From positions 10,902,412 to 10,966,411 of the forward strand of contig CM043965.1 in assembly GCA_014529385.2 (NCBI GenBank): DNA of 64,000 bases, given 5' to 3'. Below the pieces are notes generated by a model, which saw nothing but the letters and a program-made list of their open reading frames with translations, made no database searches and was not told the origin of the DNA. This document shows positions 32,551-42,050 of the stretch, piece by piece. The DNA comes from Adiantum capillus-veneris (taxonomy: Eukaryota; Streptophyta; Polypodiopsida; Polypodiales; Pteridaceae). The translations under genes were made by a program, and so were the position numbers. Every line of letters starts with the position of its first letter. Position 1 is the first letter of the stretch.

Positions 32551-33000
32551 CAAAAGGGCTGCCCTCTCTTATGAGAGGCAGCCATGTGTAGCCGCCCTTG
32601 TGTGAATAAGTCCAAATCGGACCCTCCAATCCGCCCATGTGTGGCTGCCCTTGAGAAGACAAGTCCGCTTTGGAATTCGGCCACCGGCCACCCGTCATTG
32701 ACTTCCGACCATCGGCCATTGACTACCGGCCACCGGCCACCGGTCAACCGACAGTTGTTTTCTGACCACTTTCCGGCTGCCGTCTGGCCATAGTATTCCG
32801 GCGAGGGAAAAAAAAAAAGTCTCGGGGGCTTCCGCCCCCGAGACCCCTAAAGTTGCCCCTGGTTTTTGACTGTGAAAATTTTGGTTTCCGGTGAGTGGTT
32901 TACCTTCACGCACGATGGCTTCTCCTCATAATGGGGGCCTTACAAATGTGTGCTTTTACCACAGAAAATTACAAGGGTAAATCACGCTCCATACTTAACA

Positions 33001-33015
33001 ATCTCCCACTTGGAG
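33001..33015 (-). promoter_or_regulatory. Element E polypurine tract
   Basis: The minus strand reads CTCCAAGTGGGAGAT against the 3' LTR, the usual copia form. Confidence 0.75.
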
Positions 33016-33171
33016 ACTGATCTCCAAACCAAACTTGTGACTGCTTTCCATCCTGGCTTCTTTTCCTTGAATGCCGATTGAAGATGAGAAAAAGCTCAAC
33101 TTGTCCTTGTTGACCACCTTTGTAAACATGTCTGTAGGATTTTCACTTGTATGCACCTTTCCTAGCTTTAA

Positions 33172-34347
33172 TTATCCCTCTTCCAAAAGAGTGCGTATGA
33201 AGTGATATCTCACCTCAATGTGCTTTGTCCTTGAATGAAAGGCTAAGTTCTTCGCAAGATGGATAGCGCTTTGGCTATCACTGTACAAGACACAATTGTC
33301 TTGTTTGAATCCAAGCTCTTCGACGAATCTGTGAAGCCACATAATTTCTCTGCTTGCCTCCGTCATTGCTACATACTGTGCTTCCGTGGTAGAAAGTGAG
33401 ACCACTTTCTGCAGCTTTGAAGCCCAGCTTACTGCTGTGCCACCAATCGTGAACACATAGCCAGTAGTTCTCCTTCGAGTATCTTTGTCACCTACTATAT
33501 CTGCATCAGCATACCCTTCTAGAAAAATATCAATTCCTCCAAAATACAAAGCATTTGTTGTTGTCCCTTTTAGATACCTAAGTATCCACTTCATAGCTTG
33601 CCAATGCTCTTTACCTGGGTTGTCCATGAACCTACTCACAACTCCCATCGCATGTGCAATGTCTGGCCTTGTCCAGACCATAGTATACATTAGAGAACCT
33701 ACCGCTGCAGCATATGGAACTTTAGACATATAGGCTATCTCCTCTTGTGTCTTTGGACACATATCCTTCATTAGTTTAAAATGACCAGCCAAAGGCGTAG
33801 AAACTGGTTTTGCATTTTGCATTGCAAACCTTTCTAGTATCTTCTTGATGTAATCTGCTTGAGATAGCTTTATTGTCTTCTTCGTCCTGTCCCTTGATAT
33901 TTTCATACCAAGTATCCTTTTTGCAGCACCTAAATCTTTCATTGAAAAAGATTTAGACAGCTCCTGTTTTAGGTATTTGATGTTCTGCATGTTAGCACTT
34001 GCAATCAACATGTCATCAACATACAACATTAGGATGATGAATTTCCCATCTCCCCAAATTCTTCGTGTAGATGCAGTGATCTGAGTTGCATCTTGTGAAT
34101 CCATGATCCAACATCCATCGATCAAACTTCAAGTACCATTGTCTTGATGCTTCCTTTAAACCATACAAGCTCTTCTTCAATCCTCAAACCATTTTCTCCT
34201 TACCTTTTACTTCATACCCCTTTGGTTGAAGCATGTAGATTTCCTCCTCGAAGTCACCATGAGGGAATGCAGTATTTACATCCATTTGCTCAAGATTTAG
34301 ATCATGAGTAGCCACAAGGCTTAAGACAAGCCTAATTGATTTCATTT
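33172..34347 (-). pseudogene. Element E reverse transcriptase C-terminal half and RNase H
   Basis: 33172-34125 is open for 317 residues: MLYVDDMLIAS holds the catalytic Asp pair, AVGSLMYTMVWTRPDIAHAMG and the RNase H parts GYADADIVGDKDTRRRTTGY, LSTTEAQYVAMTEA and YSDSQSAIHLAKN follow. Upstream (34126-34347) the RT N-terminal part with MDVNTAFPHG is readable only across frameshifts. Confidence 0.9.
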
Positions 34348-35358
34348 TTACAAAATAGGAGAAAATGTTTCATTGAAGTCAATACCTTTCTTTTGAGAAA
34401 ACCCTTTTACCACAATCCTAGACTTGTACCTTTTCTTCCCACCTTCTTCTTCCTTCAGCTTGTACACCCATTTGTTTTGAAGTGCCCGCTTACCTTTAGG
34501 CAACTCAACCAACTCCCATGTTTGGTTGCGATGTAGTGAGTCCATCTCCACTTGCATGCTCTTCGTCCATTCTTCTTTGGATTCATGTTGCATAACTTCT
34601 TTGTATGATTCCGGCTCTCCAGAATCTAAGATCAAGAGATGGTTGAAGGAAGGAACAAACCTTTCTGGAGGTCTACTTGCTCTTGTAGATCTTCGGGGAA
34701 TAGGTTGAGGCTCCTCATTTGGTTGACGTTGTTGCACATTGTCACCGTTTGTAGTCCTTGAGTCTTCACTGTCCTCAAGCTCCATGTACTCATCACCTGT
34801 TTCTTTTGTTTGTTTTCCTTCCAAGTAATCTTTGTACATATTTTGTTCGTTAAAAATTACATCCCTACTCCTTAAGATTTTACCATCTTCAGGATTCCAT
34901 AGGTGATACCCAAAGTCACCTTCTCCATAGCCAATGAAGAAACACTTTTTGGACTTTGCATCTAGCTTTGATCTTAGGCTTCTATCTATGTGCATGAAAG
35001 ACTCACACCCAAACACTTTGAGAAATGCATAATTCATCGATTTACCTGTCCATGCCTCTTCTGGAACTCCCCCATCCAATGCCGTTGAGGGTGACTGGTT
35101 GATTAAGTACACAGACGTACTTACAGCTTCCGCCCAAAGCTCAAGCGGTAGGCCTGCATGTAGCCGCATGCTTCGTGCTCGCTCCATGATTGTCCTGTTC
35201 ATCCTTTCCGAAATCCCATTTTGTTGAGGTGTCCTTGGGGTTTTCCTTTGCCTCCAAATGCCATTGCTAGCACAAAAGCTTTCAAAAGCTTGGCTGCAAT
35301 ATTCACCTCCATTGTCGGATCTGAGGCATTTAACCTTGGTACCCGTTTCATTCTCCAC
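34348..35358 (-). pseudogene. Element E integrase core and start of RT
   Basis: 336 residues. The integrase second Asp is in SDNGGEY and the Glu in PQQNGISERMNR; LWAEAVSTSVYLINQSP and the GYHLWNP segment follow. After a variable linker the RT begins (NQTWELVELPKGKRALQNKWVYK). It ends in a stop after NETFSPIL. Confidence 0.9.
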
Positions 35359-35432
35359 AAAGGCTTTCCACCTTTAAAATATGGAAAATACATCGGATTT
35401 ATTCTTCATGACATAAACCCATGTTTTTCTAG

Positions 35433-35486
35433 TCGCATCGTCTATGAATGTTACATAGTAGCATCGTCTATGAATGTTACATAGTA
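35433..35486 (-). repeat. 25-26-bp tandem duplication inside element E integrase
   Basis: GCATCGTCTATGAATGTTAC plus ATAGTA occurs twice in a row near 35435-35485. It is a local copying error that shifts the integrase frame between the 35451-35903 and 34348-35358 parts. Confidence 0.8.
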
Positions 35487-35903
35487 CAATGAGCCACCAA
35501 GTGATGGTGTACTTGCAGGACCCCAAACATCATAATGAACCAACTCAAGTTTTTTATTTTTTCTTTCATTTCTTGATTTTTGAAATTTTACCCTCTTTTG
35601 TTTACCATAAACACAATCTTCACAGAACTCTAAGTCCACTTCTTTCAAACCTGGTAGAAGCTTCTTTGTTAGAAGGATTTGCATTCCTTTGGCACTCATA
35701 TGCCCAAGTCGGTAGTGCCACACCGCACTGTCAACTTCTGTAGTTGTTGCACAAGCTGAAGGTTGCGTGCTAACAGTACACAAGTAAAGTGTACCGACCT
35801 TTTCTCCCTTGGCAACCACCAAAGATCCCTTTGAGATCTTCCACCGTTTGTTTCCGAATGCAATGTTGTGACCTTCATCGTCCAATTGTCCTGTAGTGAT
35901 CAA
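35451..35903 (-). pseudogene. Element E integrase N-terminal zinc region
   Basis: A gag-pre-integrase and H2C2 region: HYRLGHMSAKGMQ, then CEDCVYGKQKRVKF, with the first catalytic Asp in HYDVWGPA. The upstream protease frame is in another phase. Confidence 0.85.
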
Positions 35904-35954
35904 ATTTTTGCGAAGAGAAGGAACATGCCTAACACCTTTAAGCTTCCATTCATT

Positions 35955-36572
35955 TCAGTTAGAAGTTTTGATAGAAACTGTACCTTTGCAGAAAATCTCA
36001 CAAGCTTCATCATCTCCCAAGTATACATACCCAAAATTACCTTTGGTGTAGTCTTGGAAATGTTGCTTGTGTGGTGTCGCATGGAATGAAGCCCCGGAAT
36101 CTACTATCCAGGAATTAGACACATTGTCTAATGAGAGAAGTAGAGCATCTTGCTCTACTTTACCTGCCACATTGGCCTCCGATGTTGGCTTGTTGTCTTG
36201 AGACTCAGTCTCCTTCTTCTTCTTGGACCAGCAATCCTTCTTGACGTGGCCCTTCTTGCCGTAGTTCCAACATTCAAGAACCGACTTTGTGCGTGACTTG
36301 ATCCGCCTTGAGCGATCATGACCCTTTTGGTTTTTGAACCTCTCCTTAGGCCTTCCTCTTGTTTCCACTGACAGTGCAGCACTTGATGATTCTCTTGTGC
36401 TTCTCCTTCGTATTTCCTCGCTTAGGAGAACGCCCACAACATCATCAAACTTAAGAGTATTTGTGCCAGAAATAGAATTACTTACAGCCATGACAAGGCT
36501 GTCCCAACTATCCGTTAGAGATGATAGTATAAGAAGAGCTCGCACTTCGTCATCGAAATTGATTTTCACCAA
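35955..36572 (-). pseudogene. Element E gag C-terminus and protease
   Basis: Zinc knuckle CWNYGKKGHVKKDC, with the second Cys changed to Tyr. The protease active site is intact: SWIVDSGASFHATPH. LLSSLTDSWDSLVMAVSNS is the usual end of the copia gag domain (UBN2). Confidence 0.85.
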
Positions 36573-36600
36573 TCGAAGTTGACTTATGTTTGTGTTAAAG

Positions 36601-36972
36601 TCATTTAGGTGTTATGCAAACTGAACCATTCTTTGCCATCTTTAGATTGAACAAGCGCTTCATAAGAAATACCTTATTGGATGCCGATGGTTTCTGGTAG
36701 AAGTCGTCAAGTGACTTCATCAAGTCCTCCGTGGTCTTTATCTCCGAAACATTGAAGGCCACTGTTGACGTCAAGCTTAACCGGATTGTTCCCAATGCCT
36801 TTCGATCAAGGACAATCCATGCTTCATCTGCCATTGTTGCGGGCTTCTTCGCAAGACCACCTAGTGGAAAATAGAGGTCCTTTTGGTAGAGATAGTCTTC
36901 AATCTGCATCTTCCAATGTTGGTAGTTTTTGCCGTTGAACTTCTGAATCTTGAGCTTCCCTTCTTCCGCCAT
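36601..36972 (-). pseudogene. Element E gag N-terminal part
   Basis: ATG at 36972 gives MAEEGKLKIQKFNGKNY, a typical copia Gag start, then WKMQIEDYLYQKDLYFPL and LMKRLFNLKMAKNGSV. A frameshift near 36600 separates it from the rest of Gag. Confidence 0.85.
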
Positions 36973-37030
36973 AACTCCCACTCAATTCAAGGAATCCTTT
37001 CCTTGAGATAATTTTGCTACGAGCAAACCT

Positions 37031-37043
37031 TGCTCTGATACCA
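37031..37043 (-). promoter_or_regulatory. Element E primer binding site (initiator Met tRNA)
   Basis: The minus strand reads TGGTATCAGAGCA two bases inside the 5' LTR. Confidence 0.92.
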
Positions 37044-37045
37044 GT

Positions 37046-37817
37046 TGTTAGGAAATAAGACGTAGCTAAATAGATAATTGAGTAGATTACTTAATGGAGA
37101 GAAACAGATTTACATACACGAGATTATAGAGTAGAGAGAGAGAGAGAGAGTACACACGATATACGTGGTTCACCCAATGTGGGCTATGTCCACGGGAAAG
37201 CAGCCACTCAATGGATTTAGTACTTCAAAACAAGAAGTAGTTTACAAAGGGATTATACTCTTAATGGAGCTCCCGCCTTGCTTCACTCTCACCACCTCAC
37301 ACTCACCTTGTTGCATCAACTTCACACTATGAAATGTGTGAAGAAATGGCCTCCTTTTATAGGCCAAAAGGGCTGCCCTCTCTTATGAGAGGCAGTCATG
37401 TGTAGCCGCCCTTGTGTGAATAAGTCCAAATCGGACCCTCCAATCCGCCCATGTGTGGCCGCCCTTGAGAAGACAAGTCCGCTTTTGAATTCGGCCACCG
37501 GCCATTGACTTCCGACCATCGGCCATTGACTACCGGCCACCGGCCAACCGACAGTTGTTTTCAGACCACTTTCCGGCCACCATCCGGCCATAATATTCCG
37601 GTGAAAAGAAATATTTCGACGAGGGAAAAAAAAAAGTATCGGGGGCTTCCGCCCCCAAGGCCTCTAAAGTTGCCCCTGGTTTTTGATTGTGAAAATTTTG
37701 GTTTCCGATGAGTGATTTACCTTCACGCACGATGGCTTCTCCTCATAATGGGAGCCTTACAAATGTGCGCTTTTACGACATAAAATTACAAGGGTAAATC
37801 AGGCTCCATACTTAACA
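37046..37817 (-). repeat. Element E 5' LTR (right)
   Basis: 772 bp, pair of 32200-33000; ends CATACTTAACA and is followed by CTAAA (37818-37822). Short AG tract 37133-37150 and a TATA box near 37354-37363. Confidence 0.93.
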
Positions 37818-38739
37818 CTAAAGAGGAGTCCAATGAGCTTCTACTTCCATCCAACAAATATCTAGATATTTTCAAGCTCTCTCTCTCTAAGGGGTGAGGA
37901 CACTTGTCAAAAGACTACCCATGTACTTGACTGCATGCTACATGTGATTGGCTAGGGGGAGAGGGGTCCAATGAGCTTGCAGCATGTAGAAATTTTGCCC
38001 AAAGCAAGAAAGGGGGGTGCTAGGGGGATATACTCCACACACTCACTCATTTACAGGGGCATTCTCATTTGGTAAAAGTTGAGGAACACCACCTCCTTCT
38101 CCAAGCTTGTGAGAAGTGAGAGCCTACATCAACACTCTTGGCTATGGAATGCAAATCCAACCAAGAGCCATGCTTCAATGCTTGAGCTTGCCATCTTCTC
38201 CATCTCCATTACTATACTATTATGTATGCTAGCAAGAAGAGTAATGATAAGTGAGGAACTATTTCTTTCTCCTATGGAATGTTTCTTCTTCCTCTTCCCT
38301 ACCCTCATTCCTTGCTAGCTCTCTCTAGCTTTGAAGGTGTTTGAGGCCTTGGGACTGAGGCTTAGGATAGTTAATGCTTTCTACAAGTTTATGTTATGCT
38401 TGTGATGCATGAAGCTTTCCATCTTCATTGCATCATGTGGATCACAAGGAACACAAAGATTGTATTGTACCAAGTCTCTCTTGATGGGAGAAACTATAAT
38501 ACAAATGCCTATTGGAGGGGGGACCGGACCCATATGAATCCGGTCCTCAACGATTGTCATGTTCTCTAAACTCTCTCTCTTGCAAAAGTATTGTTCATGC
38601 CAAGTTAACTAAGTACCATCTTTATGTTGCTACCATCAATTAAGTTCACCCGCTATGCTCACAAAGTAATCTCTCAAAAGTGCTTCACCTAATTTCCTAA
38701 CTCCGCTACTCTCAAAGTTCATAGGCCATGTCCATTACA
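37818..38739 (+). repeat. Element C 3' LTR, right part
   Basis: After the CTAAA copy, matches 15850-16633 and 25952-26087 in direct orientation and ends CATTACA. TACTT follows (38740-38744). Confidence 0.92.
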
Positions 38740-38744
38740 TACTT
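38740..38744. repeat. Target-site duplication of element C, right
   Basis: TACTT after the right LTR; same as 14869-14873. Confidence 0.9.
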
Positions 38745-39939
38745 TGAACTCGAGCTCAAACTCCTAAAGCTCTATCACCCACTTCATGATTCGCTTCCTT
38801 GGCTTCAAGTGTAGCACCACTTCAGGAAAAAGATTGTTAGCCGTCAACACATAAAATTTACGAACTATGAAATACACTTTGAACTTACTGTTGCAGGCAA
38901 AGACTAAAGCCATCAGCCATTGTTCCGCTTTTGTATAAGTAGTCTCTCCTGGACTGATTACCCTGCTCTTGAAGTAAATAGGCTTATAACTTCTCCCCAC
39001 CTTCTGTAACAACACTGCTCCAACGGCCACCGTACCCACCGTCATAGCCATATAGAAGTCATCCTCTTGGTTGGGAGGGCACACTGTAGATAGCTGACAT
39101 AGAATACCTTTCACTTTGTCGAATGCTTCTTGAGCTTCATCATCCCATTGAAATCCGTGCACCTGTTGAGCCCTTTTTTGAAGAGGATAAACATACTGAG
39201 ACAACATCTAGCCAACCTTGTCGCACTGGTGGGAGGCTCCATGAGAACCAATGCCTTCACCTTCTCTGGATCTGCTTCTATTCCATTCTGTGATACCACA
39301 TGACCCAACAACTGAGCCCTTGGTTGTGCCAATTTGCACTTCTTTGGGTTCAACTGCCCTCCTTGTTCATCTAGCCTTTGAAAGCACAGTTTCAGCTTGG
39401 ACAAGTGTTCCGCCCTAGAACTATAACAACCAATATCATCCATAAAACTTTGATGAACATACCCAAGTATGGTCCGAACACTTTGTTCATCCAATCTTGA
39501 AATGTAGCATACGCATTTACCAGTTCAAAAGGCATCCGGTAGGCAAAGCACCCCCATGGAGAGATGAAGGTAGGCTTTAGTTGATCCTCCAAAGCAATAC
39601 CAATCTGAAAATACCATGAAAATAACACTCGTGTCCGGCAACCTGGTTTAGAATCTCATCTTGAAATGGCAAGGGGTAGCGATTCCGCTTGGTTGTAGCA
39701 TTCAAAGGCTTATAGTCTACACATACCTGCCATTTCCCATTCTTCTTTGGAGTAATGACAACAAGAGAAACCCACTCAGAATCTTTCACTGGATAGATAA
39801 TACCTGCCTCGAGCAACTTGTTGATATCTTGCCATAGAGCCTCCTTTTGAATATCCCCCAACCTCCTTAGCTTCTGTGCTTTTGGCCTGTATCCTTCTTT
39901 AAGTAGGATCCGATGCTCCAATCCTTTAGCTCCTCTCAA
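38745..39939 (-). pseudogene. Element B reverse transcriptase and first RNase H
   Basis: Overlapping minus frames carry the RT in order: ITPKKNGKWQVCVDYKPLNA (39577-39939), ALEDQLKPTFISPWGCFAY (39392-39628), SFMDDIGCYSS with the Asp pair and LGHVVSQNGIEADPEKV (39111-39494), then the RNase H connection with MKWVIEL (38764-39207). Three or more frameshifts. The frame continues on the other side of element C at 14873. Confidence 0.85.
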
Positions 39940-39950
39940 ATCTTTATACT

Positions 39951-40291
39951 CTATCGCAAATAAATCAGGATAGGATGCACATTGTCCATATAGCGTTCCT
40001 TCTCCTGTTTGGTTAAATCTGTACCTAGCATATCTTCCATCTCTTTAACCTTCAGACTACAGACAGGAGCTTGCATACTTTTACCTGCACTGGTAGAATC
40101 TATGGTGACCCCGAACAAATATGTATCGAGCTTCAACAAGTCTTCATCACTCTCTTCCTCTTCGACATTGGTGGACCCTTCATCATAAGTCGACTCGGTT
40201 TCATACTCGTAACTGGTGCTAGAATCCCTGTTATCACCCCCGGCTATACTGGATGAAAGTGTCTCTCATTGGTTTTCAGGTCTAGCACGAT
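39951..40291 (-). pseudogene. Element B linker between protease and RT
   Basis: 39951-40139 (CSLKVKEMEDMLGTDLTKQEKERY) resembles the acidic and Lys-rich linker of D before RT. Stops separate it from both sides. No domain. Confidence 0.5.
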
Positions 40292-40702
40292 CTACCCTCC
40301 ATTCTCTTGATCCGGCAAGGTGAATCTCCCCTTCTCCCAATCTTGCTTGGCCCCAATTGCCAACAACCATGGCCTCCCCAATATAATTGGATAAGCATTT
40401 TCACCTGCTTTCATGACAAAAAAATCAATTAAGCATTCGATTCCCATGACCTTTCCCTTCACATTCTGTGCCACTCCTAAACACCGAGCTTTGGCACAGT
40501 TGGCCATCCTTATTTGCACATTGGATGTGACGATAGCTTTAATACCAATAACCCTCATAGAAGACTCTGTGATCACACAGACTTGGGCACCACCATCGAT
40601 ATAGGCTTGTACATGCTTCTTCTTTGCAAGCAAAACTTCCACCACTGGAAGCACATCGGTCGGACTCCCCACCCTCAAGGCTAGATTCTGTACCGCATGC
40701 AC
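40292..40702 (-). pseudogene. Element B retropepsin with DGG active site
   Basis: VQAYIDGGAQVCVITESSM has Asp-Gly-Gly at the active site, as in D; YPIILGRPWLLAIGAKQDW completes the fold. Similar in length and order to the D protease. Confidence 0.8.
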
Positions 40703-40739
40703 ATCTCCTCCTACTCGAGGAAGCCTCGTACTGACAATG

Positions 40740-41314
40740 GTTGAGCATTGCCTCCTTAATTTAGGGCTTAATGCAAGCAGCTGCCCAAAAGTGATATTAG
40801 CCTTTTAATTTTGGACATCTCTTACCAAATCGTATTCAGGATTATCGCGCCGCAACGGAAAATCCTTTTGTGTAATTCTTCATCTTCGTCTTCTCTTGCT
40901 TGGCCCTAGCTACTCTCGACCTTCGTTCACCTTCTCTTTACCCCTCTTTGCTCTAGTTTCACGTTCCATCTCGGTCTCTCTTTCGCCTCTTGCTCTTTTG
41001 TTAGCCATAATATCAACCTCCTGCCTGTCAACACCAATAATATTAACCCTTTGCACTTCATCATTACTTGACGGAGCTGCCTGTACTTGGTTTTCGACTG
41101 CTTGCTGCTCCCTCTGACCATTAAACTGCGCCTAACCCCTGCCTTGACCAAATAGAGGATACATACCACCCCTTTCCCTCAGCGGATGAGGGAAATCTAA
41201 AGCATAGTGGCCCTCCTCTATGCAATTATAACACTTGCCAGGCAATTGCCTAGCTTTGCCTCTTCCTGTCCTTGCCTGGCCTCTATCCATCACACTTAAA
41301 CGCAACTCTTGCAT
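40740..41314 (-). pseudogene. Element B gag nucleocapsid part
   Basis: 41132-41314 encodes CYNCIEEGHYALDF, a zinc knuckle whose last Cys is now Phe. The following basic region (40740-41131) is split over frames. Confidence 0.65.
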
Positions 41315-42006
41315 TTTTGCTCAGATAAATCTTGAACCGCACGTACCCATTGTTGAAGCACGGTTGCTACCCCTCGATTAGGCTGATTCTCCACTTGAAC
41401 TTCTTCCCTCGGACTTGAGGTCACATTGGGAACCATCACTTCATATCCCAATGCGCCTCGCTCAATCTTCTTTTTAATTTTCCGGATCTTTGCCCATGCA
41501 ATAGCAACAGCCCCGTTGTAATTCTCCGGACCCTCGAAATCAACCTTTTCACGAACTTTGGGATGCAAACAAGCCATAAATTTTTCCAATTTAAATTACT
41601 CACCACCATTAGCCAATTGCATGGCAACTGGAAAGTCCCTCCAGCATTCTTTGTAGCGGCCGAGGAAAACACCGAACTCCTCGTTCACAACTTGCTTCTA
41701 ATTCTTCAACTTTGTGTCTAGATTGATAGTGGACACCTCTTTACAGAAATCATGCAGAAAACGGGCCCGTAACACCGACCGCATAAGTCTTGGCTCTCCT
41801 TCTAGGGCATAGAACCATGTCTTTGCTCTTCCCCACATTAGTAGCGAAATCGTTTGCATCTTGCTATCTTCATTTGGCATATGCAATGATAGCATATACA
41901 ACTCAAAATCGGCCATCCACTCCTCCGGATCTTCTTCTCCAGTGAAAACTGGTCCATAACTGCACGTTGCCATCTCTCCCTGATGGAAACAACTTTCTTT
42001 GATCAA
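41296..42006 (-). pseudogene. Element B gag capsid part
   Basis: 41698-42006: GPVFTGEEDPEEWMADFELY and AKTWFYALEGE, a gag domain; continued at 41436-41672 and 41296-41589 (KFMACLHPKVREKVDF). Three frames, one original protein. Starts about 30 bases from the primer site. Confidence 0.75.
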
Positions 42007-42027
42007 AACCGATGAGCAATCAGTTTC

Positions 42028-42045
42028 TCCTCAGTGGGGGCATCA
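42028..42045 (-). promoter_or_regulatory. Element B primer binding site
   Basis: The minus strand reads TGATGCCCCCACTGAGGA, one base different from the D site TGGTGCCCCCACTGAGGA. Confidence 0.65.
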
Positions 42046-42050
42046 GAAGA

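Larger units (their letters stand above)
32200..33000 (-). repeat. Element E 3' LTR (left)
   Basis: 801 bp. It includes an AG microsatellite (32287-32336), a TATAAAAG box on the minus strand (32541-32550) and a GGCCACCGGCC-rich imperfect repeat near 32680-32750. The right LTR is 772 bp, mostly because of a shorter microsatellite. Confidence 0.93.
32200..37817 (-). mobile_element. Element E: Ty1/copia retrotransposon, nested in C
   Basis: LTRs 32200-33000 and 37046-37817 (TGTTAGGAAA...ATACTTAACA), target duplication CTAAA on both sides, initiator-Met primer site and a polypurine tract. The minus-strand order gag, protease, integrase, RT, RNase H is diagnostic of copia. Frames are broken at several points but all catalytic motifs are still visible, so decay is recent. 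Confidence 0.93.
14874..38739 (+). mobile_element. Element C: chromodomain-type Ty3/gypsy retrotransposon, nested in B
   Basis: Both LTRs start TGTCATTAAATATC (14874 and 31251) and end CCATTACA (26087 and 38739). TACTT flanks both sides (14869-14873 and 38740-38744). The initiator-Met primer site follows the left LTR and a purine tract precedes the right one. The internal region (26088-31250) carries gag, protease, RT, RNase H, integrase and a chromodomain-like end on the plus strand, all heavily decayed. D lies in its left LTR and E in its right LTR. Without D and E each LTR is about 1.87-1.90 kb. Confidence 0.92.

Noticed and set aside
32508-32913. Frames repeated at 37322-37730
   Set aside because: Lie in the paired LTRs of element E, with no coding signature.
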